64,000 bases of DNA from Alphaproteobacteria bacterium (GCA_024742485.1 JANSYK010000001.1:1674001-1738000), one strand, 5' to 3'. Numbered from the stretch's first letter, positions 15,836-25,032 are shown. A program made the numbers and translations. The notes: generated by a model not told the origin, from the letters alone.

Positions 15836-17545
15836 CTACATAAGACGATTGGCCGCCGACACCACCGCTTCGAGTGACGCTGCAACGATATTGGTACTGA
15901 CGCCAACTCCGAAGATCTTGCCGCCGGGATGCTCCATCTCCATGTAGCAGATCGCGGCCGCATTGGCGCCGTGCTGCAGCGAATGTTCGGAGTAGTCCGC
16001 GACGGTAAAGTCGATCCCGATATGCTGTGACAGGGCATGGACGAAGCCATCGATGGGGCCGGTACCGCGACCGGTGATCGTCAGTTTTTCACCGCCATCG
16101 AAGATGACCGCTTCGCACTCACGCACGCCCTTCTGGCCCGACACCGGAAAGGTGTGATGGTCGACATAGGCCAGCCTTGCTCCCGGCTGCTCGACATAGC
16201 GCTCCATGAATCGGTCATAGATGAGTTTCGAGGGAAGTTCCTCGCCCTTTTCATCGGTGATGCGCTGAATGTCGCCCTGGAAATCCACCTGCAGGCCGCG
16301 TGGCAGGTTGAGCCCGTAATCCTCCTGCAGGACATAGGCAATGCCACCCTTTCCGGACTGGGAGTTGATGCGGATGATCGCCTCATAGGTGCGCCCGACA
16401 TCCTGCGGATCAATGGGCAGATAGGGCACTTCCCAGATTTCGGTATTGGCCGCCTTGATGGCCTTCATTCCCTTGTTGATGGCGTCCTGGTGGGACCCCG
16501 AAAAGGCTGTATAGACCAGTTCGCCGACATAGGGGTGTCGCTCCGCGATCGTCATCTGGTTGGAATACTCATAGACCTTCTTGATCCGCTCGATATCGCT
16601 GCAATCCAGTTGCGGATCGACGCCCTGCGTGAACATGTTCAGAGCAAGGGTCACCACGTCGACATTGCCGGTGCGCTCGCCATTGCCGAACAGGGTTCCC
16701 TCAACCCGGTCCGCACCGGCCATCAGCGCCAGTTCGGTCGCCGCGATGCCGGTTCCCCGGTCATTGTGCGGATGCAGCGAGACGATCAGATTGTCCCGAT
16801 TGTCCAATTGCCGGCACATCCATTCGATCTGGTCGGCATAGATATTGGGCGTTGACATCTCCACTGTGGAAGGCAGGTTGATGATCAGCTTGTTGTCCGC
16901 CGTCGGCTGAACCACCTCGGTGACGGCGTTGCAGATTTCAAGCGCCACCTCCAGCTCGGTGCCGGTGAAGCTCTCCGGCGAATATTGAAACCGGTAGCCG
17001 CCGCCCGCCTTCGCCGCCATATCCGTGACCATCATGGCCGCATCGACAGCAATCTGCTTGATCCCGGCAACATCCTTGGCAAAAACCACCCGGCGCTGCA
17101 ATTCGCTGGTCGAATTGTAAAAATGCACGATCGGCCGGTGCGCGCCCTCAAGGGACTCGAACGTGCGGGTAATCAGTTCCGGCCGGCATTGCACCAGGAC
17201 CTGCAGTGACACGTCCTCCGGCACATCTTGATCCTCGATGCACCATCGGGCAAAGTCGAAATCCGTCTGGGATGCCGACGGAAATCCGATCTCGATCTCC
17301 TTGAATCCCATATCAAGCAGCAGCTGGAACATGCGTGACTTGCGCTCGTGTCCCATCGGATTGACAAGCGCCTGATTGCCGTCACGCAAATCCACCGAAC
17401 ACCAGATGGGTGCGCTTTCAATGCGTTTTGACGGCCACGTCCGGTCCTCAAGACCGGTCAGCGGATAAGGCTGGTATTTTCGTGTGGCCCGCGCCATGCC
17501 CGCGCCCGTCTGCGGTTCGGCATGGGATGAAGTCATCTCGGTCAT
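15836..17545 (-). CDS. leuA: 2-isopropylmalate synthase
   Basis: The 569-residue protein is a long-form LeuA. Residues about 45-330 form the HMGL-like TIM barrel: WCSVDLRDGNQAL near residue 50 provides the catalytic Arg-Asp pair and metal Asp, and LHPHNDRGTG near residue 258 carries the HxH metal ligands. GNGERTGNVD follows. Residues about 420-569 form the dimer/regulatory domain for leucine feedback. It condenses acetyl-CoA with 2-oxoisovalerate, the first step of leucine synthesis. Transcription is separate from trpE(G) because a strong hairpin lies between them. Its stop codon is directly followed by an intergenic repeat. Confidence 0.97.
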   Translation of the reverse strand: MTEMTSSHAEPQTGAGMARATRKYQPYPLTGLEDRTWPSKRIESAPIWCSVDLRDGNQALVNPMGHERKSRMFQLLLDMGFKEIEIGFPSASQTDFDFARWCIEDQDVPEDVSLQVLVQCRPELITRTFESLEGAHRPIVHFYNSTSELQRRVVFAKDVAGIKQIAVDAAMMVTDMAAKAGGGYRFQYSPESFTGTELEVALEICNAVTEVVQPTADNKLIINLPSTVEMSTPNIYADQIEWMCRQLDNRDNLIVSLHPHNDRGTGIAATELALMAGADRVEGTLFGNGERTGNVDVVTLALNMFTQGVDPQLDCSDIERIKKVYEYSNQMTIAERHPYVGELVYTAFSGSHQDAINKGMKAIKAANTEIWEVPYLPIDPQDVGRTYEAIIRINSQSGKGGIAYVLQEDYGLNLPRGLQVDFQGDIQRITDEKGEELPSKLIYDRFMERYVEQPGARLAYVDHHTFPVSGQKGVRECEAVIFDGGEKLTITGRGTGPIDGFVHALSQHIGIDFTVADYSEHSLQHGANAAAICYMEMEHPGGKIFGVGVSTNIVAASLEAVVSAANRLM

Positions 17546-17657
17546 CTTATTCTCTCGTTCCTATGGCCATCCGGTGGTCCATGAATCACCGGCCATGATT
17601 CTAGGGTCAATCATCTAATCATTTGTGAAGGAAAGGAGCCTGTGCCAGCGGGCAAAT

Positions 17658-17694
17658 CGACCGCCGGACGCTCCTCTAACGAGCCCGGCGATCG
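17658..17694 (-). terminator. Terminator-like hairpin downstream of trpE(G)
   Basis: CGACCGCCGG (17658-17667) and CCGGCGATCG (17685-17694) form a 10-bp stem with one G-U pair, and the loop holds an inner GCTC/GAGC stem. On the minus strand it is followed by ATTTGCC. It is well placed to end the trpE(G) transcript before leuA. Confidence 0.5.
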
Positions 17695-17851
17695 CCAGTA
17701 AGGCCGAGGAGTAGGTTGGAAAGCGCATCGACAGATATCGCCGGCGCGTTGACGGCGGCGATGCTCTTCAGGTCAATGGTTTTCGATGCGGATCCAAACA
17801 TGCGCGCTGTTATAGCCGCGACGGATGACGACGGCAACACCCAGTATCATG
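17695..17851. other. 3' flank of trpE(G), no gene seen
   Basis: This 157-bp segment between the trpE(G) stop and its terminator-like hairpin has a short open plus-strand frame continuing into trpE(G) antisense, which I do not regard as coding. With the region 17546-17657 it makes up a 306-bp gap that should also contain the leuA promoter. A CCGGTG/CACCGG dyad close to the leuA start is the only other structure noted. Confidence 0.4.
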
Positions 17852-20032
17852 TCATGTTTGTCGCCGCGCCAGATGGGCAACGACATTTTCGATCATGCGC
17901 ATTCCCGCATCCTGCCCAAGCGTCATGATGGATTCGGGATGAAACTGCACGGCAGCCACAGGCTCGCTGGTGTGCTCGATCCCCATGATGACGCCATCCT
18001 CGCTTTCGGCGGTGATGTTGAAATCTGTCGAGAGCGTTGCTGAATCGGCAAATATCGAATGATAACGGCCAACCGTCGCTTCCTTGCCTAGACCCGAAAA
18101 AACGATCCCCGGATCCGAAATCCGAATGCGAGACGGTTTACCGTGCATCGGCACGGCAAGCGTACGCAGATCGCCGCCATAGGCCTGTGTAATCGCCTGA
18201 AGTCCCAGACACACGCCGAAAATCGGCAGCTCGCGGGCGCGCGCCCGTTTGATCGTTCCCTTGCAATCGAAATCACTGGGATTGCCCGGACCCGGAGACA
18301 GCACCACCAGATCCGGATCAAGATCGTCAAACACCTGGTCAACGACGGGTGAACGGACCGTGGTGACCTGTGCACCGGTCTGGCGAAAATAGTTGGCCAG
18401 CGTATGCACGAAGGAATCCTCATGATCCACCAGCAGGATGCGGATGCCATCGCCAACCTGTGCAGCAACGCGGCCTGTCGTCGCCGCATTGCTTTGGCCG
18501 GCATCGCGGATGGCGGCCAGCATGGCCGACGCCTTCAGTTCCGTTTCCGCCTCTTCTTCCTCGGGAACCGAGTCATAAAGCAGGGTCGCCCCGGCCCGCA
18601 CTTCGGCAATGCCGTCCTTGATGCGGATCGTTCGCAGGGTCAGCCCGGTGTTCATGTCACCATCGAAACCGACCATCCCGATGGCGCCGCCATACCAGGC
18701 TCGCGGGCTTTTTTCATTTTCCTCGATGAAGCGCATGGCCCACAGTTTCGGGGCGCCGGTCACGGTCACGGCCCAGGCGTGACTTAAAAACGCATCAAAG
18801 GCATCCATCCCGTCTCGCAACCGACCCTCGATATGATCAACCGTATGGATCAGCCGCGAATACATTTCGATCTGTCGCCGTCCGATGACCCGGACCGATC
18901 CGGGCTCGCAGACACGGCTCTTGTCGTTGCGGTCGACATCGGAGCACATGGTCAGTTCGGACTCGTCCTTCTTCGAATTGAGCAATTTGAGGATCTGCTC
19001 AGAATCGGAAATGGCATCATCGCCTCGCTTGATTGTGCCGGAAATCGGACAAGTCTCCACGCGCCGTCCGGTGATACGAACGAACATTTCCGGCGACGCG
19101 CCGATCAGATACTCGCCCTCGCCCAGATTGATGTAGAAGGAATAGGGTGATGGATTGGTGACCTTGAGCCGGCGGGCAATCGCCGAGGGCTGGCTGGTAC
19201 AGCGCTCCTGGAACATCTGACCCGGAACCACCTCGAACAGGTCGCCGCGTTTGAAACTGTCCTTGGCCTTGCGCACCAGATCCGCATATTCACCCGGCCG
19301 GTGGTCACTGCGCGGCGGCGTCGTGTCCGACATTTTGAACGGTTCGGGCTCGGTTTCGCGGGATTTGCCGATGGTGGTAAAATCGCGACGGCTGAATTCG
19401 TACCGATCAATCCAGGCCCGGGCGGTGTGGTGATCGACCACCAGGATTTCATCCGTCACGAAAAGCACCAGATCCCGCTGGCTTTCGTCCCGGTCCTTTT
19501 GCAAAGCAACACTGTCGAACTGAAAGGCCAGATCGTAACCGAAGGCTCCGTAGAGACCGAAATTGCTGTCTTCTTCGCTGTGAAACAGGTCGACAATGGC
19601 CCGCAAGACCGTAAACACGGTCGGAGCACGGGACCGTTCCTCCTCCGTGACAACACGATCGGGCGTGTCCACTGTCAGTGCCAGAAGTCTGGCGCTGCGC
19701 GCGCCAAGCGCAACATCCTTTTCCCGCTCAAGCCGCCTTGCAATGATCGACAGCAGCGCCTCGCCGCGTTCATTGTGTGCAATGAGGCGCATGGAGCGCC
19801 CATGGCCCGTTATCGAGAGCGGCGGATCGATGATCGCCGTGTCCCAGCGCGTATAGCGGCCCGGATATTCGTAGTTGGACGAGAACACCGCGCCGCGCCG
19901 GCTGTCCAGCCGTTCGATATAATCGTCGATCGCCCCCTCATAGCGGGTGGCGGTTCGGCTGCGTTCAACCTCGACGCCGCCACGGGTGACAAACACATCT
20001 GTCGGTGTGTCTGATTTTGCTGCCGTCATCAT
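17852..20032 (-). CDS. trpE(G): Fused anthranilate synthase TrpE(G)
   Basis: The 726-residue fusion combines the chorismate-using aminase half (residues about 1-510, with [19 protein letters not shown] and GAPKLWAM motifs) and the glutamine amidotransferase half (about 525-726: [11 protein letters not shown], nucleophile Cys in [16 protein letters not shown] with His-Glu). It makes anthranilate from chorismate and glutamine, the first tryptophan step. I chose the ATG at 20032 because AGGA lies 5 nt upstream; an in-frame ATG at 20044 is the alternative. Upstream lie trpL and an attenuator, so regulation is by Trp-dependent attenuation. The fusion is typical of Rhizobiales. Confidence 0.96.
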   Translation of the reverse strand: MMTAAKSDTPTDVFVTRGGVEVERSRTATRYEGAIDDYIERLDSRRGAVFSSNYEYPGRYTRWDTAIIDPPLSITGHGRSMRLIAHNERGEALLSIIARRLEREKDVALGARSARLLALTVDTPDRVVTEEERSRAPTVFTVLRAIVDLFHSEEDSNFGLYGAFGYDLAFQFDSVALQKDRDESQRDLVLFVTDEILVVDHHTARAWIDRYEFSRRDFTTIGKSRETEPEPFKMSDTTPPRSDHRPGEYADLVRKAKDSFKRGDLFEVVPGQMFQERCTSQPSAIARRLKVTNPSPYSFYINLGEGEYLIGASPEMFVRITGRRVETCPISGTIKRGDDAISDSEQILKLLNSKKDESELTMCSDVDRNDKSRVCEPGSVRVIGRRQIEMYSRLIHTVDHIEGRLRDGMDAFDAFLSHAWAVTVTGAPKLWAMRFIEENEKSPRAWYGGAIGMVGFDGDMNTGLTLRTIRIKDGIAEVRAGATLLYDSVPEEEEAETELKASAMLAAIRDAGQSNAATTGRVAAQVGDGIRILLVDHEDSFVHTLANYFRQTGAQVTTVRSPVVDQVFDDLDPDLVVLSPGPGNPSDFDCKGTIKRARARELPIFGVCLGLQAITQAYGGDLRTLAVPMHGKPSRIRISDPGIVFSGLGKEATVGRYHSIFADSATLSTDFNITAESEDGVIMGIEHTSEPVAAVQFHPESIMTLGQDAGMRMIENVVAHLARRQT

Positions 20033-20064
20033 TTCGTTCCTCATATTGCCCGAAACCCGGCACG

Positions 20065-20094
20065 AAAAAACCGCCGGGATGGTCCGCGGCGGTT
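20065..20094 (-). terminator. trp attenuator terminator
   Basis: On the minus strand AACCGCCG and CGGCGGTT form an 8-bp stem with a 10-nt loop, followed directly by TTTTTT. It lies 36 nt after the trpL stop and about 30 nt before the trpE(G) start, the position expected of an intrinsic terminator in a transcription attenuator. Confidence 0.88.
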
Positions 20095-20130
20095 GGCAAT
20101 TCTGTCAAACATGACTGGTCGCGGCCGCCG

Positions 20131-20175
20131 TTAGCGAGCCCACCACCAAACTGCAATGTTGCATGCACATGTCAT
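20131..20175 (-). CDS. trpL: trpL leader peptide
   Basis: A 14-codon frame encodes MTCACNIAVWWWAR, with three consecutive Trp codons followed by Ala-Arg and stop. The length, the WWW position and the WWWAR ending match the Sinorhizobium trpL peptide as I remember it. Ribosome stalling at the Trp codons when charged tRNA-Trp is scarce would prevent formation of the terminator at 20065-20094 and allow trpE(G) transcription. There is no ribosome site, because the predicted transcription start is at the A of the ATG. It is too short for ordinary gene callers. Confidence 0.9.
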   Translation of the reverse strand: MTCACNIAVWWWAR

Positions 20176-20181
20176 GCTGCA

Positions 20182-20210
20182 GTGTTAGCGTCCGTCCGGC
20201 ACAAGTGCAA
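20182..20210 (-). promoter_or_regulatory. Predicted trpL promoter producing a leaderless transcript
   Basis: On the minus strand, TTGCAC (20210-20205) and TAACAC (20187-20182) are separated by 17 nt. The A of the trpL ATG is the seventh base after the -10 box, the usual transcription start distance. This predicts a leaderless trpL mRNA, as described for Sinorhizobium meliloti. Confidence 0.65.
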
Positions 20211-20321
20211 GATACAATCGGCCCGCAGCAGTTTTAGGGTGGTTGGAAAGGAAAATCACATTCAATGGTCGCAACCGGCCAGTGAGGATCGTCGATCACA
20301 TCACCCGCACTGTATGCAATT

Positions 20322-21296
20322 CTAGTCTGGCGCCTGAACATTGAGCAATCGAGACACCATGGCGGCCTGATTGTGCGTCTGCGTCTTCTCGAACATCCGC
20401 CGCACCTGTGTTCGCACCGTGTTAACGGTTACATCGAGTTCCGACGCCGCCTGGGTCAGATCAAGTCCAGATGCCAGACGTTCCGCCAGCTTCAGTTGCG
20501 CCGGCGACAATCCAAAACTCAGGCCCGCCGTTTCCAGCCTTCCGCGAAGAAGGTATGCATCATCAAACGAGATCAAGACCCTCTCCTGCTCAGTGAAGAC
20601 CCAACAAAACAATGGATGCCCCTGTTCATCTTCGCCCAGCGGAACCATATTGGCCTCTTCCCCCAGGAAACCCCGCGGCAGGTTGGTTGCCAGACGTTCT
20701 CTGCACAGATTGATGGCCTGTTGCAGATCCTTTTCAAAGGCTCTGTTCAACGCCCTCACGCGATGACCGGATACCGTGAGTCCCGAATGCGATGCCAGAC
20801 GCTCCCGGGCAAGCGCATTGATGGCAACCACGGTTCCATCCACGTTGAGTTCAATGCGGGGGACGTCCTCATGTCCGACGCCGGGAACAACGACGATGAC
20901 ACAAAGCAGTTTCCATTCGCCGTCAAACTTCTGAACGATCTTCGTCTCGTGCGACAAGGGTGCAGCGTGAATCCTTGGCACATGCCCAACAATGACCTGA
21001 TCATAGGTGACCCAGGCCATGTCCCCGGACACCTGGACCTGGATATTGTCCCACCGCAGAGATTCTCGCGCGTCAAAATTCTGCGGGAATTGTCGAAACC
21101 CTTCCTCGAAGCGCGGTTTCAGCTCCGCCCAGCCCGAGTGAATTCGAGTGCCAACACGGGGTCCCGAGAGGATCCGGCGCACTTCCGGCCCATGGTGCCA
21201 GTGGCTGATGAATGTATCGAAGTCGCCGCGATAATAGCTCTCGTGTTCGGACCGCAGAAACGCCTGAACCTCTTCTTCCTCAGCGGATAATGGCAT
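20322..21296 (-). CDS. NTF2/SnoaL-like domain fused to LuxR-type HTH regulator
   Basis: From the ATG at 21296 the protein has 324 residues. The N-terminal third (residues about 1-130) looks like a DUF4440/SnoaL cone fold (FLRSEHESYYRGDFDTFISHWHH, then WDNIQVQVSGDMAWVTYDQ and WKLLCVIVV). The middle (about 135-235) resembles a PAS-like sensor (ELNVDGTVVAINALARERL). The C-terminal 65 residues are a LuxR/GerE HTH (LSPAQLKLAERLASGLDLTQAASELDVTVNTVRTQVRRMFEK). This suggests a one-component regulator sensing a small molecule. A longer upstream start lacks a better ribosome site. It follows a small basic protein gene on the same strand. Confidence 0.8.
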   Translation of the reverse strand: MPLSAEEEEVQAFLRSEHESYYRGDFDTFISHWHHGPEVRRILSGPRVGTRIHSGWAELKPRFEEGFRQFPQNFDARESLRWDNIQVQVSGDMAWVTYDQVIVGHVPRIHAAPLSHETKIVQKFDGEWKLLCVIVVVPGVGHEDVPRIELNVDGTVVAINALARERLASHSGLTVSGHRVRALNRAFEKDLQQAINLCRERLATNLPRGFLGEEANMVPLGEDEQGHPLFCWVFTEQERVLISFDDAYLLRGRLETAGLSFGLSPAQLKLAERLASGLDLTQAASELDVTVNTVRTQVRRMFEKTQTHNQAAMVSRLLNVQAPD

Positions 21297-21369
21297 CACA
21301 CGACCCCGAGTGTTGTCTGCCTGCGGCACCGAACAAGGCGGGTGGCATGGCATGAAGTCTACTGCCATC

Positions 21370-21579
21370 TTAGCTTAGCCGCCTGGACGCTGCCATCCCG
21401 GTATTGAACATCCGAAAGCGGCCAATTCTTTGCCCAAGCGTACGGAGTCTCACCCACAGTTTCAAAGCAGTTTCACGCCGTTCCTCACGACGAAGGACGG
21501 CCCGGTCATACGCCTCCTGATCGAATCTCGGCTGATTGGATGATTGTTGCTGTGCTGCGGCCAAGAGGTTCACATCCAT
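21370..21579 (-). CDS. Small basic hypothetical protein
   Basis: The ATG at 21579 has a strong AAGGAG ribosome site 7 nt upstream and gives a 69-residue protein. It is Gln/Asn-rich at the start (MDVNLLAAAQQQSSNQ) and strongly basic with arginines after residue 25 (VLRREERRETALKLWVRLR), ending ASRRLS. No membrane or secretion signal is visible. It precedes the LuxR-type regulator by 73 bp on the same strand and may be co-transcribed with it. I do not recognise a family; a distant DUF1127-like character is possible. Confidence 0.55.
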   Translation of the reverse strand: MDVNLLAAAQQQSSNQPRFDQEAYDRAVLRREERRETALKLWVRLRTLGQRIGRFRMFNTGMAASRRLS

Positions 21580-21765
21580 GATTGTCTCCTTGAGTGGAGC
21601 GTTCAATCTAGACGGTGCTGTGCAATGCACTTGTCATCCGAATGGGTGACAGATCGAAATTTTTTCCTGCTAACACCCGTCGGCAGAACGAATTGTTGTG
21701 CGACCCCTACTGGTGTAAAATCAAGCACAGCATCGACACCACCCTTTGCAATCGGGTCCGCCGGC

Positions 21766-23208
21766 ATGACCGAATCCATCTGCCTGAAACTCGACGAATT
21801 GCAGGCGTTCAAATCGGCTGGAGACGGGCAGCGCGAGTTTCTGTCGCGGGTACGTGACGCCGCGCCAACGCGCGAGCTGGCGATTCAGAAGAGCATTGCG
21901 AACCGTGTGCTAGCCTTCCCGGCTGATCTTCAACGTGACCTCGACAATGGCGGTTCGGCTATCGGCATCGAGCCATTGCCAGGAAGGACCTGGTCGGTCG
22001 TGCTCGCCCATGCCGGCGGTCGACCGCGGCGCCTCTCCTACCCGGATGGGTCCATTGTCGCACTGGATTATGACTATGTCGTCAAGGCCTTCCTGTTTTG
22101 CTACTTCGCGGTCTCCGACAAACGGCACTGTCCGACGGTTGCCACATCCCTTCTGGGTCTTGTTTCCGGCATTCCGAATGGACCGATTCCCTTTCAGGAC
22201 GTCCTGTGGGCCTGTGCCTGGCATTCGGATCAGAGCCTGGCACACAGCGTGATGTCCGACATTGTGGATTTCATCGTTCTTCACGAAGCCGGCCACATCT
22301 ACCTGGATGCCCATGGCGCCGACTTTCTTCAAATGGTTGTTGTTGATCCGGCCAGGGCGGTGGGCGGGGTGGAGGCTGTCTTTGGACCCGGTTCCGTTGT
22401 CACGGAGTTCTCGGTTGGTACCCAGGGTCGCTCTCTGTGGCAGCAGGTCACCCGTCCAGGCCACGAACCCAGTTTGATCCTTCCGGGCACAGATGTCTCG
22501 GAACGGCGTGAATACGGGCCCGATGTCTTTGCATTGCTCACCCGTTTTGTTCTTGATTCTCAAGGCATTCCCGACGGACGGCTTGCCTTGCAGGTCACCC
22601 CGGCACGCATGCTGTTCTGGAACCTGTTGTTCGTGTTTGAAGCGGTCGTTGAAGAATCGATGAACGTCGGCATCGCAAACCAGTATATGCTTGAGATGAG
22701 CCGCCGCGAGGCTGGCCGCGAACGCAGCCACCCCCATGCGCACAGCCGCGTTTCCGTTCTCCACTTCCACATCTCCGAGCTCTTGCGGCGGCTTGCAGTT
22801 GCTGACGCGAACGCCACAATGGCGGTGTGTAGCGGCGTCCATGACAGTCTGTGGTCCGATCGGTTCTGGACCGGAGTCGCCCTGGCATCCAATGCCTGCG
22901 AAAAGCGGGCCGATAACACCATGTTCGAGCAATGGGTGCCGGTTTTCGATTCCATGGATGCACGCATGGGATCCGTCCACACGGAGCTCAGGCCGAACCT
23001 CAAATGCCTTGTGGTCAAGTCCTATGGCGAGCTTTGCGGCCTGGTGGCTGCGGTCACGCTGGGCACGGTCCCGCCGGACAGGTTCTCGGCGTTTGAACTG
23101 GCAATAGGTGAACGGATCATCCAGGGCCTTGCCGGCGACACGCATTTTGGCGAACACCTGGCCCCGCTCACACGTGCCATAACCGACCTGCCGAAAACCG
23201 GAGGATGA
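21766..23208 (+). CDS. Putative zinc metallopeptidase (HEAGH), unrecognised family
   Basis: The chosen ATG at 21766 gives 480 residues; the frame is open upstream but overlaps the neighbouring promoter. The central motif VLHEAGHIYLDAHGAD provides HExxH at residues 173-177 (H173, E174, H177), and EREYGPDVFA-like sequence at 247-255 could supply a third ligand (E249 or D253) as in gluzincins. There is no signal peptide or clear membrane helix. The C-terminal half is helical and unrecognised. The next gene starts 4 nt after its stop, so the two probably work together. Peptidase activity is inferred from the motif only. Confidence 0.65.
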   Translation: MTESICLKLDELQAFKSAGDGQREFLSRVRDAAPTRELAIQKSIANRVLAFPADLQRDLDNGGSAIGIEPLPGRTWSVVLAHAGGRPRRLSYPDGSIVALDYDYVVKAFLFCYFAVSDKRHCPTVATSLLGLVSGIPNGPIPFQDVLWACAWHSDQSLAHSVMSDIVDFIVLHEAGHIYLDAHGADFLQMVVVDPARAVGGVEAVFGPGSVVTEFSVGTQGRSLWQQVTRPGHEPSLILPGTDVSERREYGPDVFALLTRFVLDSQGIPDGRLALQVTPARMLFWNLLFVFEAVVEESMNVGIANQYMLEMSRREAGRERSHPHAHSRVSVLHFHISELLRRLAVADANATMAVCSGVHDSLWSDRFWTGVALASNACEKRADNTMFEQWVPVFDSMDARMGSVHTELRPNLKCLVVKSYGELCGLVAAVTLGTVPPDRFSAFELAIGERIIQGLAGDTHFGEHLAPLTRAITDLPKTGG

Positions 23209-23212
23209 CAGC

Positions 23213-23668
23213 ATGACCGAAAAAGCGGATGAGGATGCCATCCGGCAGGCTGTTGCCTTTCGGATATTCGAGTTTTCAGACTGGGAAAATGCCGGTGGCC
23301 ATGATCATTTCGGACCGGGAGAGATGGTTGCGATCGCACTGGCCTATTGTGTCGGACTGCAACAGCTCAACAGCAGCCTCGACACCGCTGAATCCCTCGT
23401 AAACAGGGCGCTTGCTCTCTACCGGTGGATCCGGCCGCCAAAGCCCGATCCAATGGACGAGGAGGCCACGGCACCGTTGACCACACGCGAAAAACTTCTG
23501 GCCGCGCTTGTTGACGCCCATATTGACGGCGGCAAAGCGTTGAGAGACGACAGGCTTGCCGCGCGTCTCGGGATCGACCGCGAGGCATGCACCGCAGCAC
23601 TGGTGGGTCTGGCAGAGCTGGGGCTTGTTCAAAAGCAAGCGGACGGTTGGCGCTTCCGTCGGAATTAG
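23213..23668 (+). CDS. Small protein with C-terminal winged-helix-like segment
   Basis: This 151-residue protein starts 4 nt after the putative metallopeptidase. The N-terminal half is helical and acidic (MTEKADEDAIRQAVAFRIFEF). Residues about 90-148 read as a helix-turn-helix or winged-helix repeat (LTTREKLLAALVDAHIDGG, then DDRLAARLGIDREACTAALVGLAELGLVQ, then a short WRF wing). It could be a regulator or a protein-interaction partner of the peptidase, perhaps its substrate. The stop codon TAG is followed at once by an intergenic repeat. No family was recognised with confidence. Confidence 0.6.
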   Translation: MTEKADEDAIRQAVAFRIFEFSDWENAGGHDHFGPGEMVAIALAYCVGLQQLNSSLDTAESLVNRALALYRWIRPPKPDPMDEEATAPLTTREKLLAALVDAHIDGGKALRDDRLAARLGIDREACTAALVGLAELGLVQKQADGWRFRRN

Positions 23669-23766
23669 ACCGTTTCATGTTTTGTCACAAACGGGACAAC
23701 GGTGCCGGCATTAGATTTTGTTGAGGCATTCAGCTTTTGCCGGTTCCGTCACAACCTGAATTGCAC
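23668..23766 (-). repeat. Mosaic intergenic repeat, copy 3 (inverted)
   Basis: About 99 bp, the reverse complement of the copies at 15738 and 37406. It starts GACCGTTTCATGTTTTGTCA immediately after, and sharing the last base of, the TAG stop of the preceding gene, and ends at ACCTGAATTGC. Same two-palindrome structure with some sequence divergence. Confidence 0.82.
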
Positions 23767-23865
23767 TGGGCGTGAATTGGCCGGCACCATTTCAACCGTT
23801 GCGCCCGGTCAATTTCGGCAAAGCAAGCTTTTGCGGTCCAGCGAAGGAGGCATCTAACCGTTGTG

Positions 23866-25032
23866 TCAATCCAGCAGCGCGCGACAAAACGGATAATTGG
23901 TCAACGGCTGGACCCCATCTGGTGTAATCAGAAATTGGTCCTCGAGCTTGACGCCTTCGTTTTGTGCTTCCTCGCCAATGTAGCTTTCAATACAGATCAC
24001 CATGCCGGGTTCAAACGCTCCTTCGAATGTGTACGGAGTGTCTTCGAAATAATGCGGTACATAGGGAAATTCACCGCACAGTCCGAGACCATGACCAAGA
24101 CAGTAATATCCATGGCCCCGGTGGGACGCCGGTATTGGCCAGGCAGATCGGGCGAAGTCTTCATACGAAACGCCCGGTCCGAGCAGCGCTGCATTGTGGT
24201 GCAATTGCTCATGGGCCCGTTGATAAAGGGACCGTTGATTGGGGCCAGGTGGATCATCTCCGCATAAAAACGTGCGCGAAAAATCGACGGCATAGTGAAG
24301 ATAGCCCAGAGCATCCGTGTCGAAACACACCAGATCCCCGGATTGCATGCGTCGGACACCCGCTTCCTGGAAATAGGGGAATGTGCGTGGGCCGGACTGG
24401 AACAACCGGGTCGAAACATATTCGCCTTCGGTCGCAACCAGATGGCGATGAAACTCGGACCAGACTTCGACCTCGCTTGCACCAGGCGCAATCGCAGCCT
24501 CCAGGGATGCCGCAGCGGCTTCCACACGGCTCACTGCCTCACGCATGACGGCGATTTCGAGCGGTTGCTTGATCAATCTGGACGCCGAAAAAATTCCGGT
24601 TGCATCCTGCAACAGCAACCCCCGGCTACGCATCGCATCGGTAACCGGAAGGTCCAGCCCCTCTACGAAAAGGCGCCGATCCCCACCCAAAATATCCAAT
24701 ATACTGTCAACGAAGTTTCTGATTTCAAGTGAAAATCCACCACCCCAAACGGCAGAAATACCCGGCGCAGGCCGGACATCGGTAATAACCGGATTGTCGG
24801 AGACCAGATGTTCACATCCAGCAAACTCCCACAGGATCGTCTGTCCGGTAGCCAGAACCAATGCAAAGCGAAACGGGCCCATCAGACTGAAGACCGTCAT
24901 ATTCCGGGCACCGGTTGCGTAGAGGATGTTGATGGGATTTGTGGTCAAAACCGCTGAAACATCCCGTTCCCTCATCAGCCCCAGAAGACGCTGGTGTCGC
25001 TCCCTGATCAAATCGGATGCATCAAATTCCAT
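23866..25032 (-). CDS. M24 family peptidase-like protein, DddP-like subgroup
   Basis: The 388-residue protein has the M24 pita-bread fold with an N-terminal creatinase-type domain. Predicted metal ligands are D238, D240, D250, H314, E349 and E364 (in FDTD, VDFSRTF, GHGLGLCG, CIES and KLEDQ). The FDTD signature and the context SGPRTFPYFQEAG, HGLGLCGEFP and KLEDQFLIT closely resemble what I recall of DMSP lyase DddP. However, the residue corresponding to the DddP catalytic base Asp (GLCDEWP) is Gly320 here. It is therefore more likely a Xaa-Pro peptidase-like enzyme or an uncharacterised hydrolase than a DMSP lyase. Confidence 0.82.
   Translation of the reverse strand: MEFDASDLIRERHQRLLGLMRERDVSAVLTTNPINILYATGARNMTVFSLMGPFRFALVLATGQTILWEFAGCEHLVSDNPVITDVRPAPGISAVWGGGFSLEIRNFVDSILDILGGDRRLFVEGLDLPVTDAMRSRGLLLQDATGIFSASRLIKQPLEIAVMREAVSRVEAAAASLEAAIAPGASEVEVWSEFHRHLVATEGEYVSTRLFQSGPRTFPYFQEAGVRRMQSGDLVCFDTDALGYLHYAVDFSRTFLCGDDPPGPNQRSLYQRAHEQLHHNAALLGPGVSYEDFARSAWPIPASHRGHGYYCLGHGLGLCGEFPYVPHYFEDTPYTFEGAFEPGMVICIESYIGEEAQNEGVKLEDQFLITPDGVQPLTNYPFCRALLD

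Noticed and set aside
17716-17928. Plus-strand frame between leuA and trpE(G)
   Set aside because: Most of it is antisense to the end of trpE(G), has no ribosome site and no family character; judged non-coding.
23866-25032. Labelling the M24 protein as DMSP lyase DddP
   Set aside because: Strong similarity in several segments, but the proposed catalytic Asp is Gly320, so the specific name is not supported.
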